From NCBI GenBank assembly GCA_900316795.1, contig ONEF01000001.1, positions 124,001 through 188,000 of the forward strand: DNA of 64,000 bases, given 5' to 3'. The notes beneath the pieces are model-generated. The model was not told the DNA's origin. It saw only the letters and a program-made list of their open reading frames with translations, and did no database searches. A program made the position numbers and the translations under genes. The DNA is from an uncultured Bacteroidales bacterium (GTDB taxonomy: Bacteria > Bacteroidota > Bacteroidia > Bacteroidales > UBA932). How positions within the stretch are numbered: position 1 is the stretch's first letter; every line of letters begins with the position of its first letter. This document shows, piece by piece, positions 36,734 through 46,400 of the stretch.

Positions 36734-38641
36734 TCAATTACCTGACAAATGGGAGAACACCTTTTTTGCGGCGGATTTGCCGATTACGGCTGAAAGTTCC
36801 TCCTCTGTGGCTTTTTTCACTCTTGCCACGCTCTTGAAATGCTGCAGGAGCTTTTGGGATGTTTTCTCGCCGATGCCTTTGATCTCAGACAGTTCGGTCT
36901 GAGTCTGGTGTTTGCTTCTCAGGCTACGGTGGAAGGTGATGCCGAATCGGTGAGCCTCATCGCGGAGCTGCATTATCGTTTTCAGGCTCGGGGAGTTCTT
37001 GTCCAGAAAGAGAGGATTGGGGTCTCCCGGGCGGATGAGTTCCTCAAGCCTTTTGGCGATGCCGATTATAGGCATTTTCCCGTCCAGCCCAAGATCCTTG
37101 AGAGCTTGGTACGCAAAGTCCAGCTGGCCTCTTCCGCCATCCACCACCACAAGCTGCGGCAGGTCTTCCGGAGCTTCAGCCATGAGTCTGGAGTAACGGC
37201 GGTAAACCACCTCGTACATAGAGGCGAAGTCGTTGGCTCCCACAACTGTCTTGATGTTGAACTTGCGGTAGTCCTTCTTGGAAGGCTTGCCGTTCCGGAA
37301 CACCACGCAAGATGCTACAGGATTGGTTCCCTGGATGTTGGAGTTGTCGAAGCACTCTATGTGGACCGGATACTCCTTCAGGTGGAGGTCTCTCTTGAGC
37401 ATCTCCACGCCTATGTTTTTCTTGTCTTCAGGGTTCTTCAAGGCTTCCTGCTTGAGGGCCTGGAGCATGAACTCACGGGCGTTCTTTGTTGAAAGCTCAA
37501 GCAGAGAGAGCTTGTCGCCCTTCTGGGGAACGTGTATGTTGTGGTCCTCGGACAGGATTCCAGATGACGGGAGGAACGGTACGAGAATTTCCTTGCTCGG
37601 CTTTTCGTCGGCATCGCTGAGGATGTTATAGACACTCAGCATAAACTGGGTGAGTACTTCTTTCCGGCCTTTGTCTGCTGAGCTGTCCTGGAGGCCGCAT
37701 TCTTCCGGAATCTCGTCCGACAGGTCTCCCTGAGTCTTGAGTTCCAGGCTCAAAACCCTTGTTATGCATCCGTTTGTTACTCTGAAGAAGTTTCCGAAAG
37801 CGGAGCCTTTCTTTGCATTCTTGCCGATGCTGTCCGTGAAAAGTATAGAGAACACATCCAGGTTGGTCAAACTCGGCTGCACAATCAGAGACTTGTTGTA
37901 GTGGGTGGAGAGCATCTGCATCCTTTCCTTGTAGGCCTGGGCCTGCTCGAATTCCAGCGCCGAGGCGGCTTCCTCCATCTTTTCCCTGAAGAGCCTTATC
38001 ATCTGCGACAGGTTTCCCTTGAGGATGTTCTTTGAGGCTTCAATCATTTCATTGTAAGCCTCTTCAGAGATTTTGCCGATGCAAGGGGCGCAGCATTTGT
38101 TGATATGATAGTTGAGGCACTCCCTGAACTTGCCGGCAGCAATGTCCTCCTTGTTGAGTTTGAGGGAACAGGTCCTCAGCCGGAACATTGAATGGAACAT
38201 ATCCACCAGAGAGTGGGCATACATCGCTGAGGAATAGGGGCCGAAGTAAAGAGAACCGTCACGGGTAAGGGTCCTGGTTATGAATATCCTTGGGAACGGC
38301 TCCTTCTTGATGCAGATCCAAGGATAGGTCTTGCTGTCTTTCAGAAGGATGTTATAGCGGGGTTGGTTCTCCTTTATCAGATTGTTTTCCAGGAGGAAAG
38401 CGTCCTGCTCGTTTTCCACCACCGTAAATTTTACATCAGCGATTTTTGATACCAGTACCTGTGTCTTGGCGTTCAGCCTGTTTTCCGAGACAAAATACGA
38501 ACTCACCCTCTTTTTGAGGTCTTTGGCCTTTCCGACATAGATGATTTTGCCGTCAGAGTCGAAGAAACGGTAAACGCCAGGCTGATGTGGAAGGAGTGAT
38601 ATTATCTCCTTTTTTATTGTATCTTTGTCTCTGATGCGCAT
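36734..38641 (-). CDS. uvrC: Excinuclease ABC subunit C
   Basis: UvrC makes both incisions around DNA lesions in nucleotide excision repair with UvrA and UvrB. 635 residues, normal length. Domains in order: the GIY-YIG nuclease (GVYRFFDSDGKIIYVGKAKD, residues about 20-100), a Cys-containing connector (CLNYHINKCCAPCIGKISEE), the UVR helix pair (ASALEFEQAQAYKERM), the RNase H-like 5' nuclease (HIECFDNSNIQGTNPVASCV, LVVVDGGRGQLD) and a helix-hairpin-helix tail (IKGIGEKTSQKLLQHFKSV). A -7 box lies within the divergent gene's first codons. Confidence 0.97.
   Translation of the reverse strand: MRIRDKDTIKKEIISLLPHQPGVYRFFDSDGKIIYVGKAKDLKKRVSSYFVSENRLNAKTQVLVSKIADVKFTVVENEQDAFLLENNLIKENQPRYNILLKDSKTYPWICIKKEPFPRIFITRTLTRDGSLYFGPYSSAMYAHSLVDMFHSMFRLRTCSLKLNKEDIAAGKFRECLNYHINKCCAPCIGKISEEAYNEMIEASKNILKGNLSQMIRLFREKMEEAASALEFEQAQAYKERMQMLSTHYNKSLIVQPSLTNLDVFSILFTDSIGKNAKKGSAFGNFFRVTNGCITRVLSLELKTQGDLSDEIPEECGLQDSSADKGRKEVLTQFMLSVYNILSDADEKPSKEILVPFLPSSGILSEDHNIHVPQKGDKLSLLELSTKNAREFMLQALKQEALKNPEDKKNIGVEMLKRDLHLKEYPVHIECFDNSNIQGTNPVASCVVFRNGKPSKKDYRKFNIKTVVGANDFASMYEVVYRRYSRLMAEAPEDLPQLVVVDGGRGQLDFAYQALKDLGLDGKMPIIGIAKRLEELIRPGDPNPLFLDKNSPSLKTIMQLRDEAHRFGITFHRSLRSKHQTQTELSEIKGIGEKTSQKLLQHFKSVARVKKATEEELSAVIGKSAAKKVFSHLSGN
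38620..38627 (+). promoter_or_regulatory. -7 promoter box (TATCTTTG) of the acyltransferase gene, inside uvrC
   Basis: TATCTTTG lies 28 bp before the ATG at 38656, within the first codons of the divergent uvrC. Confidence 0.5.
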
Positions 38642-38655
38642 ACTGATATAGAGCT

Positions 38656-40437
38656 ATGGGTGCAAAAATAATCAATAAAAGCGAAGTTAAGAAGTCTATG
38701 AAGATTCCGGGAATTCCCGGCAGTCTGCTGGCCGCCATGACAATGAAGATAGCCGGTCTGGACAAGCTTAACGAGCTTTATGACCGTCTGGCTGATTACA
38801 AGGGAGTGGAGTTTGCGGACAAAGTGCTGGAGTCTCTTGAGATAACCTTGAACGTCAACTCTTCCGCCCTTGGTAACATACCCAAGGAAGGTGGTGTTAT
38901 CGTTACCGCCAACCATCCGTTCGGAGGCCTGGACGGGCTGGCGGCGCTCAGCATTCTGGGGAAGGTGCGCAAAGACGTGAAGATTCTCACGAACTTCATC
39001 CTTTCCAAAGTTCCGAACGTGCAGGATTATTTTATCCCGATCAACACTACCTATGGCTTCGGGAATTTTACTACTACAACCATATCCGGCTTGAGGCAGG
39101 CCGAAGAACATCTCCAGAAAGGCGGACTTCTGGTTTTGTTCCCTGCCGGAGAAGTATCATCATGGAACACCCAGGGAAAGGTAGTGGAAGACGCGGATTG
39201 GATGACTTACATCTGCCGCCAGGTCCGCCGTTCAAAATGTCCGGTGTTTCCGATGTATTTCCACGGAAAGAACTCCAAGTATTTCCAGTGGCTGGGAAGG
39301 ATAAGCACAAAACTCAGCGACCTGCGTTTTTCAGGCGAACTCTTTGACAAGAAAGGCAAAGAAATAAAGGTCAGGGTCGGTTCTGTCATCCAGCATGCGG
39401 AACTGGAGAAATTTACAGAGGACCGCATGGTTGCCAAATTCCTGAGGAGCCGTTCTTACGTCCTGGAAGCAGACACCGTGGAAAAAGACGTTAGCGTTTA
39501 TACGACCAAACTCATAGATCCCGTTCCTGTACCTTCTATCCTGAAAGAGATGAAAGACAATCCCGACGCGCATCTCTTCGATGTGGGCACTCTGTCCTGC
39601 TACCTGTTCTCCCATAGCCAGATTCCTAACTTGATGAGAGAGGTTGCCCTCAAGAGAGAAGAGGCGTTCAGGGCCGTAGGCGAGGGGACCAACAAACCGA
39701 TGGATACGGATTCCTACGATGAATATTACAAGCATCTGATTCTCTGGGACAACAGCAACCAGGACCTTGTAGGGGCTTACCGCATTGGCCTGGGCAAAGA
39801 GATTCTGGAACAGAAAGGCATCCACGGCTTCTATGCCGATTCTCTTTTCCGGTTCTCGGAAAAATTTATCGGGGTGCTGTCAAAAAGTGCTGAACTTGGC
39901 CGCTCGTTTGTGACTGTCAACCACCAGAAAGACACACTTGCCCTCATTCTTCTTCTCAAGGGTCTTCTTTATACGATGGTCAAATATCCGGAGTACAGGT
40001 ACCTGATAGGTCCCGTAAGCATAAGTTCTTGGTATCCTATGCTTTACAGGAGCATTATGATACATTATCTGAGAGAGCATCACGGTAACCCTGACCTTGC
40101 CGGCATGGCTAACCCCAAAACACCATTCCAGCCGGATTTCGGAAGGGTGGATTTCAATGCCCTGCTCTTCGGGAAGATGAACAATGTTGAGGCGTTCGAC
40201 CGTTATATGCTGAAGATAAGCAACGGCAAATATCGTCTGCCGGCCCTTCTGAAAAAGTACATAAAGATGGGCGCTAAGATCATAGACTACAACGTGGACC
40301 CAGACTTCAACTACTGTGTGGATGGTCTGATAATGATTGCCCTGGAAGACATTCCAACTGACGACATAGACTCCCTGTCCAAGGAGTTTGAAGATAAAGA
40401 TCCAATTTACCGCCGCTTCTACGGCTCTGACCTCTAA
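38656..40437 (+). CDS. GlsF-like fused acyltransferase (glycine lipid synthesis)
   Basis: A 593-residue fusion. Residues about 70-260 are PlsC-like (GVIVTANHPFGGLDGLAALS with the acyltransferase His/Asp pair, then LLVLFPAGEVSSWN). Residues about 325-570 match the OlsB/GlsB-type GNAT N-acyltransferase (HLILWDNSNQDLVGAYRIG, KYPEYRYLIGPVSISSWYPM). In Bacteroidetes GlsB acylates glycine and GlsA adds a second acyl chain; some species carry both in one protein, GlsF. The domain order here fits that fusion. The product would be membrane glycine lipids. Only 14 bp separate its start from the uvrC start on the other strand. Confidence 0.85.
   Translation: MGAKIINKSEVKKSMKIPGIPGSLLAAMTMKIAGLDKLNELYDRLADYKGVEFADKVLESLEITLNVNSSALGNIPKEGGVIVTANHPFGGLDGLAALSILGKVRKDVKILTNFILSKVPNVQDYFIPINTTYGFGNFTTTTISGLRQAEEHLQKGGLLVLFPAGEVSSWNTQGKVVEDADWMTYICRQVRRSKCPVFPMYFHGKNSKYFQWLGRISTKLSDLRFSGELFDKKGKEIKVRVGSVIQHAELEKFTEDRMVAKFLRSRSYVLEADTVEKDVSVYTTKLIDPVPVPSILKEMKDNPDAHLFDVGTLSCYLFSHSQIPNLMREVALKREEAFRAVGEGTNKPMDTDSYDEYYKHLILWDNSNQDLVGAYRIGLGKEILEQKGIHGFYADSLFRFSEKFIGVLSKSAELGRSFVTVNHQKDTLALILLLKGLLYTMVKYPEYRYLIGPVSISSWYPMLYRSIMIHYLREHHGNPDLAGMANPKTPFQPDFGRVDFNALLFGKMNNVEAFDRYMLKISNGKYRLPALLKKYIKMGAKIIDYNVDPDFNYCVDGLIMIALEDIPTDDIDSLSKEFEDKDPIYRRFYGSDL
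38663..38670 (-). promoter_or_regulatory. -7 promoter box (TATTTTTG) of uvrC, inside the acyltransferase gene
   Basis: Minus-strand TATTTTTG lies 21 bp before the uvrC ATG at 38641, within the first codons of the divergent gene. Confidence 0.45.
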
Positions 40438-40443
40438 TTGTTT

Positions 40444-41157
40444 TCAAGGAACCGGATCATAACCGTGCCCTCCCCAGGGATGGCATCTCAAGATGCGTCT
40501 TAGTGCAAGGTACAGCCCTTTGAACGGACCATGCTTCCTTAGAGCCTCTATTGCATACTGAGAGCAGGTCGGGGTAAATCTGCAGGTTGCAGGTTTGAGC
40601 GGGGAAATGCACACCTGATAGAACTTGACGAGAACAACAAGCGGGAAAATTGCAATTTTTTTCACGACGGACAAGACACTATTCCCTTTCTTGTCAGAAT
40701 CCGGAACAGATGCTTTGTTGTCCTTTCCGTCTTGCCCCACAGCTTTGACGGCAGTGTCAGCAGATTTATGGCTGTCTTCAGGTTTCTGCTCAGCGATAGT
40801 TTTCAGTATGTTTTTTACAGCCTCTTCTATCTGTGAGTATTTGAGTTTTTCTTTTGCGATGTATTGGAAACTGATGTGAGCGCAACAGGGAGGAAGCAGT
40901 TCCTTGTTGAGGCGATAGGCTTCTCTCATCCTGCGTTTGAGCAGATTGCGGTCAACGGCTTTCTTGAAGAGTTTCTTGGGCGCAACCACCATGACCTTGT
41001 TAGTTGCAGCTCCTTCAGAAGGAAGAGGGTTGAAGGAATATTTTGCAAGAACCGGATATGACTCCATACGATGCCCCCTGGACATAAGTCTCAGGATTTC
41101 TTTCCTGGACTTAAGCCTCTCGTTCTTCTTGAATGTCTTGGGAGCGGAGTTTTGCAT
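40444..41157 (-). CDS. RnpA-YidD fusion protein
   Basis: A 237-residue single frame. Residues about 5-130 are the RNase P protein subunit ([20 protein letters not shown], then [20 protein letters not shown], the RNR motif region), which helps the RNA subunit trim tRNA 5' leaders. A Lys/Asp/Ser linker of about 40 residues follows. Residues about 165-237 are YidD, a small membrane-associated factor aiding YidC insertion ([53 protein letters not shown]). The two genes are neighbours in many bacteria; here no stop separates them. The ATG at 41157 is used, three bases after the hemD stop. Confidence 0.93.
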   Translation of the reverse strand: MQNSAPKTFKKNERLKSRKEILRLMSRGHRMESYPVLAKYSFNPLPSEGAATNKVMVVAPKKLFKKAVDRNLLKRRMREAYRLNKELLPPCCAHISFQYIAKEKLKYSQIEEAVKNILKTIAEQKPEDSHKSADTAVKAVGQDGKDNKASVPDSDKKGNSVLSVVKKIAIFPLVVLVKFYQVCISPLKPATCRFTPTCSQYAIEALRKHGPFKGLYLALRRILRCHPWGGHGYDPVP

Positions 41158-41160
41158 CAA

Positions 41161-42234
41161 TTATTTTTTGCCTGCTTTCTTTGCGGCAGGCTTCTTGGTT
41201 GCGGATTTTGCTGCAGCAGGGGCGGCCTTCTTTGCCGGAGCGGCTTTCTTAGCAGGGGCTTTAGCAGCAGGCTTTGCTGCAGGAGCCTTCTTTGCAGGTG
41301 CTTTGGCAGCAGGCTTTGCAGCCGGAGCTGCCTTCTTAGCCGGGGCTTTTGCAGCAGGCTTTGCGGCCGGAGCGGCTTTCTTAGCAGGGGCTTTAGCAGC
41401 AGGATTTGCAGCCGGAGCAGCCTTCTTAGCCGGGGCTTTAGCAGCAGGCTTTGCAGGTTCAGGATCTACGGGGAGCTGAGTCTGGACGAAATCCGGATTT
41501 TCTATGAGCTTTTCCAGAGCCTGGGCAAGTGCCGGGAACTCAGGAGTAGGACCTCCGATGGCGTATGTAAGCCCGGCTTCTCTCATGGCCTTGCGGATGC
41601 CGGCTCCGAAAGCCACAAACTTGGTGTCGTTCTGCTTGTAGGACGGGAAGTTGTTCTTCAGCGATGCAACATCCAGAGCGTTGTAGAAGGCGATAATCTG
41701 ATAATCTTCAAGTTTGAGGTCTTTGAGGTCATTGTCCACAAACTTTGCAACCACAGCCGGAGCAAACTTGAGCTTGGACTCCTTGAACATCTCTATCCAC
41801 TCTGGATATATGTGGTCAGGGGATGCTATCAGGACGCTCTCATTCTTGTGTTTGTCTGCCTTGGCCAGCTTTACCACGGAAGCAAAGGTACCATCGCCGA
41901 AGAATATCTTTCTTTTGCGGTAGATGATATGCTTCTGCAAGTAATAGGAGAGGCTTTCGGAGGTGCAGAAATACTTTTGTGAATCCGGAACCTTGATCCT
42001 GAGCTGGGCGCAGAGCTGGAAAAATGCGTCTATGGTTCCCTTTGATGTGAAAACAATGGCGGAGTAGTCAGGGATTTCTATTTTCTGGGCTCTGAACTCA
42101 CGTAGCGTAAGAGGAATCAAACTGAAGAAAGGCCTGAAGTCTATCTGCACGTTGTACTTCTTCATCAGGTTTATGTAGTGGGGATTTGCACTAGCTACAC
42201 CTGGCTGGGCTACAAGTATTTTCTTTATTTTCAT
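41161..42234 (-). CDS. hemD: Uroporphyrinogen-III synthase with Ala/Lys/Pro-rich tail
   Basis: Residues 1 to about 250 match Bacteroidetes HemD (IKKILVAQPGVASANPHYIN, YSAIVFTSKGTIDAFFQLC, LEDYQIIAFYNALDVASLKN), which cyclises hydroxymethylbilane in haem synthesis or, in these bacteria, may act in a divergent way. The last ~105 residues (bases about 41164-41480) are a very basic repeat built from AKPAAKAPAKKAAPA-like units, resembling histone H1-like tails. Such tails bind nucleic acid or acidic surfaces. The tail is encoded by an in-frame repeat of about 45 bp. The start overlaps the DUF4271 stop by one base (TAATG). Confidence 0.85.
   Translation of the reverse strand: MKIKKILVAQPGVASANPHYINLMKKYNVQIDFRPFFSLIPLTLREFRAQKIEIPDYSAIVFTSKGTIDAFFQLCAQLRIKVPDSQKYFCTSESLSYYLQKHIIYRKRKIFFGDGTFASVVKLAKADKHKNESVLIASPDHIYPEWIEMFKESKLKFAPAVVAKFVDNDLKDLKLEDYQIIAFYNALDVASLKNNFPSYKQNDTKFVAFGAGIRKAMREAGLTYAIGGPTPEFPALAQALEKLIENPDFVQTQLPVDPEPAKPAAKAPAKKAAPAANPAAKAPAKKAAPAAKPAAKAPAKKAAPAAKPAAKAPAKKAPAAKPAAKAPAKKAAPAKKAAPAAAKSATKKPAAKKAGKK
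41164..41480 (-). repeat. In-frame ~45-bp repeats encoding the basic HemD tail
   Basis: Repeated units such as gcagcaggctttgcggccgg followed by agc-rich blocks give AKPAAKAPAKKAAPA in the protein, about five times with small differences. Confidence 0.75.
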
Positions 42235-42986
42235 TACAAAAACAATCTAATCATAAGAGCTGCCGGAAGCAGTTCAAGACTGCAAAGGTACAAAATGTAG
42301 AAAAAAACAGAAAAATTGTTTTTGAGTATGATTCTCGAGGCCATAACCAGATACATAACGGCCGGAATCACGCAAAGGACAGAAAGCCAAATGTTTATCT
42401 TGGCCAAAAACAACAAGGCTGTAGCGATGATGACATAATTCAGGAAAACCCTGCCAATGAACTTGAACACCGTTGTGCGGTTGACGTAATCCAATATGCA
42501 GAAGATTCCGAATTTGATTCCGAAATAACCCGCGGCTCCTGCCGTCATGAACAGGAAATTCATCGGCGATGAGGAGACGGCAAACAGCGCCGCCGGCAAA
42601 AGGAAAAGGACAGCGATGTTTTTCGAGGACTTGAGAGAAAGATCGTCATCTATTTCTTCTTGTCTTGAAATGAGGAAGGAAGCCCTGAACGCTCCGGCCA
42701 GTCCTTCCAGTATCCTTTCTGTGGCTACGATGAAGAATACGACGAGCAGAAGGACAATGCCCATATCCATATATCTCTCGGTAACCGTTTCCACTTTCGC
42801 CACCTCTGAAGCCTTAGTCTGGGACGCTTTGGTTCCCCTCCAGACTTGGAGAATGGAAGTGTCTGTCTTTTTTGTGTGGTGATACAGATAGTATGTGTTT
42901 GCTGAAGATGCAGGAAATTCGTCCGGATCGGGCATCCGGATAGGAGACAAGCTGTCCCTGGAGTTGTATATAGGCTCTTGAAGCAT
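42234..42986 (-). CDS. DUF4271 membrane protein
   Basis: A 250-residue protein with a soluble N-terminal quarter and six or so hydrophobic helices (MGIVLLLVVFFIVATERILE, NIAVLFLLPAALFAVSS, FLNYVIIATALLFLA, YILYLCSLELLPAALMIR). The pattern and its place before hemD match DUF4271, a Bacteroidetes membrane family of unknown role. The hemD start overlaps its stop, so the pair is translationally coupled and might cooperate at the membrane. Confidence 0.85.
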   Translation of the reverse strand: MLQEPIYNSRDSLSPIRMPDPDEFPASSANTYYLYHHTKKTDTSILQVWRGTKASQTKASEVAKVETVTERYMDMGIVLLLVVFFIVATERILEGLAGAFRASFLISRQEEIDDDLSLKSSKNIAVLFLLPAALFAVSSSPMNFLFMTAGAAGYFGIKFGIFCILDYVNRTTVFKFIGRVFLNYVIIATALLFLAKINIWLSVLCVIPAVMYLVMASRIILKNNFSVFFYILYLCSLELLPAALMIRLFL

Positions 42987-42996
42987 TAAGAATAAG

Positions 42997-43344
42997 CTAG
43001 TTGCCTCGTTTGGCGTTGTAGCCTTCCTGTTGCAGGAGTGCTACTATCTTGTCTCTGAAATCTCCCTGAATGATGATTTCTCCTTCCTTGACGCTTCCGC
43101 CGACCCCGCATTTGGTCTTGAGCTTCTTGCCGAGGGCTGAAAGGTCATCGTCGCTTCCGGCAAAGCCTTTGACTAGCGTCACCTGTTTCCCGGCGCGGCC
43201 GCTGCGGTCTATGGCAACGACCAGTCTCTGCTTTGAAGGCGGCAGGGTCTGGACCTCATCTTCCTGGTCTGATGAGCTGTATTTGAAGTCGGGATTGGTG
43301 GAAAATACCACGCCGTCCCTCTTTTTCCAATCGTTTTTGCCCAT
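42997..43344 (-). CDS. SUI1/YciH-family translation factor
   Basis: A 115-residue protein; residues about 38-115 are the SUI1 fold (RLVVAIDRSGRAGKQVTLVK, LGKKLKTKCGVGGSVKEGEI, KIVALLQQEGYNAKRGN), related to eukaryotic eIF1 and E. coli YciH. It may affect initiation fidelity. It leads the run SUI1-DUF4271-hemD-rnpA/yidD, each separated by 10 bases or fewer, under the -7 box at 43362-43369. Confidence 0.92.
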   Translation of the reverse strand: MGKNDWKKRDGVVFSTNPDFKYSSSDQEDEVQTLPPSKQRLVVAIDRSGRAGKQVTLVKGFAGSDDDLSALGKKLKTKCGVGGSVKEGEIIIQGDFRDKIVALLQQEGYNAKRGN

Positions 43345-43361
43345 ATCGTCAAACTTTACCG

Positions 43362-43369
43362 CAAAGATA
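43362..43369 (-). promoter_or_regulatory. -7 promoter box (TATCTTTG) of the SUI1-led unit
   Basis: Minus-strand TATCTTTG, 17 bp before the ATG at 43344, back to back with the plus-strand box at 43384. Confidence 0.55.
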
Positions 43370-43383
43370 GTGCATAAAAGTGC

Positions 43384-43391
43384 TATATTTG
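43384..43391 (+). promoter_or_regulatory. -7 promoter box (TATATTTG) of the DUF2723 gene
   Basis: TATATTTG lies 26 bp before the ATG at 43418, which rules out the longer in-frame extension back to 43070. Confidence 0.55.
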
Positions 43392-43417
43392 TATTTTACA
43401 CGAAAACAATTATACAG

Positions 43418-46400
43418 ATGGAATTCAAGAAATTCAACCGTATCAACAATATCGTGGCAGTGGTGGTTCTGGCGATAGCGTCATATACCTACCTCTCCAC
43501 CATAGAGCCGACAGCCAGTTTCTGGGACTGCGGAGAGTTCATCGCTTCATCATACAAGCTGGAAGTGGGGCACCCTCCCGGAAACCCTACCTTCCAGACT
43601 CTTGCAAGAGTCTTTACCATATTCGCCGACAAAGAGCATGCGGCCATGATGGTGAACGCTATGAGCGCAATCTGCTCCGCACTCACCATAATGCTCCTTT
43701 ACCTGACCATCGTGCACCTGACCCGCCGTCTTCTGGAAAAGAAGAGGTATGGCGGCGCCTCATTGGTTCAAAAGGAAGCTTCCGTTAGTTTTGAGACAGG
43801 AGATGTCATCAAGATGGTGGCTGCCGGATTGGTAGGTTCCCTGGCTTACTGCTGGTCAGACACTTTCTGGTTCTCAGCCGTGGAGGGAGAAGTTTACGCT
43901 ATGAGTTCCTTTGCAACCGCGCTGGTATTCTGGGCCATGCTCAAGTGGGAGGAAAGGGCTGACGAACCTTACGCCAACCGTTGGCTTGTGCTGATTGCCT
44001 TTGTAATGGGGCTTTCCATCGGAGTCCATCTTCTGAACCTGCTTACCATCCCGGCATTGGGAATGATTTACTATTACCGCAAGTTCAAGGTTACTACCTG
44101 GGGAGCCTGGAAGGCGTTCTTCGTTTCCTGCTTTATCCTGCTGGTAATCAACTGGGGTATAATACCTTATATTCCAGCTTTGTCTGCCTGGGTGGACAGA
44201 ATCTTCGTAAACGGATTCTCCCTGCCTAAAAACAGCGGTGCCGCTTTCTTCGTACTCCTTCTTATAGCCGGGTGCTTCTTCGGGGCATACAGGTCTTACA
44301 AGACAGGAAAGGCTTTGTGGAACAACGTGTTCCTGTGTACGATGGCAATCATCATAGGATATTCGATCTTTGCAGTGGTGGTTATCCGTTCTTCAGTAAA
44401 CACTCCTACAAACGAGTATCAGCCGGACAATCCTTATACGCTTGTAAGATATCTCAACCGTGAGCAGTATGGTTCCGCTCCGATTTTGTACGGACAGACT
44501 TTCAAGTCCAGGATGAACAACGTTGAGACGCCGGATTACTACAACTATGACAACACTACCGGGAAATATGTAGAACTGGACGGACCGGCCCAGCCTGTTT
44601 ACGGCGACAAGGTTCTTTTCCCGAGGATGTATTCCACCGCAGACCCTTCATACGAAAGCTTTTATCAGATTTATACAGACGGCAAGGGAACAGGGCCTAA
44701 CAACGCTCCGACAGCTGGTGCCAACATCAAGTATTTCATAGGCTATCAGCTCAATTTCATGTACTGGAGATACTTCTTCTGGAATTTTGTCGGAAGGCAG
44801 AACGATCTCCACGCTTCAGTTCCTGGAGATATTTACAAAGGTAACTGGGAAAGCGGAATAGGATTCATAGACAGGGCTCATCACGGAGACCAGTCAGAAG
44901 GTCCGGACTATATTGTCAACAGCAGGGCCAAGAACCACTTCTACTTCCTGCCTCTGATCCTTGGAATAATCGGCCTTCTGTACCAGCTCCGTCACGACAA
45001 GCGCAATACGCTGGTTACGTTCCTGCTGTTCTTCCTTACCGGAATAGCAGTTGTGCTTTACCTTAACCAGCCGCCGTTCCAGCCGAGAGAGAGGGATTAT
45101 GCTTATGCAGGCTCTTTCTATGCTTTCACTATCTGGATCGGTTTTGCTGCCGTTTGGCTCGGCGATGTTCTGGAGAAGCTCTTCAAATCCCGCAAGGCTG
45201 CTCCTTCCGTAGTGGCCGCGGCCCTGTGTCTGGCGGTTCCTGCACAGATGGTCTCCCAGACTTGGGACGACCACGACCGCAGCGGCAGATACTCTGTACC
45301 GGAAATGGCTTACAATTATCTGGCGGCCCTGGGTCCTAACGCCATTCTTGTAACCCACGGAGACAACGACACCTTCCCTCTTTGGTACAGCCAGGAGGTG
45401 GAAGGAGTAAGGACAGATGTCAGGATAATGAACACCTCCCTCCTTGGAACCGACTGGTACATAGACCAGATGAAGTGCAAGCAGTACGAGAGTGAACCGG
45501 TGCCGTTCTCCCTCGAGAAGAAGGATTACTATTACGGAAAGAATGATTTTGTTCCAGTGGCAGACTATGTCAAGGAACCGGTCATGGCTTCCGAGCTCAT
45601 AAAGATCCTTAAAGATCCTTCAGTGAAGGTCAAGATGGGAGACAACAAAGACCACAACATCATTATCAGCCGGCATTATCTTGTTCCTGTCAACAAGGAG
45701 AATGCAATCAAATACGGAATAGTTTCCCCTAAGGACTATGACAAGATACCGGACACTATCCAGCTGGATATACCGGACGGCGTGAACAGCATAGAAAAGA
45801 CATCGCTGATGATTCTTGACTTGCTTGCCCATTACCAGTGGGACCGTCCTCTGTATTTCCTCCAGAGAGGTGGAGACATCAACATCGGAATCAAGGACTA
45901 TCTGCAATGGGAAGGCTTCGGATTCAAGTTTGTCCCGATCAAGAGCCTCACCGGAAGAAGGAACGACAACATAGACCAGAATGCCGGGGCGGACACTCTG
46001 TACCACCGGGTAATGGACGTGTACAAGTTTGGTTCTCTGGCAGCTCCTGTGAACATAGACTACCAGAACCTTCTTACATTCAACTCTCTGATTTCCACTC
46101 GCGAACTTATGACCAACACTGCAAAGCTCCTGGCTCTGGAAGACAAGGCGGAAAAGGCCGTTGCCGTTCTTGACAGGATGCAGGAGGTTATGCCGGACAA
46201 GAATTTCCCGCTTAACAATTCTTTGATTTCCAGTGTCAACGATATGGCCGTCCTGGATGCCATAAGCGTGTATTTGGCTTGCGGACAAAACGAGAAGGGA
46301 GTGGATCTTGCAGACCGTTTCGTGGAGGAGACCATGAAGCATATAAAGCTTCTTGCCAAACCTTACGGAGGCTCGCTGTTCTCTTGGGAGAAACTTCAGA

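Noticed and set aside
41071-41982. Plus-strand open frame with Leu/Ser/Arg/Gly repeats
   Set aside because: It is the antisense of the HemD tail repeats and of rnpA-yidD.
43070-43417. Upstream extension of the DUF2723 frame over the SUI1 gene
   Set aside because: Antisense to a real gene and upstream of the promoter box at 43384; the protein family begins at 43418.
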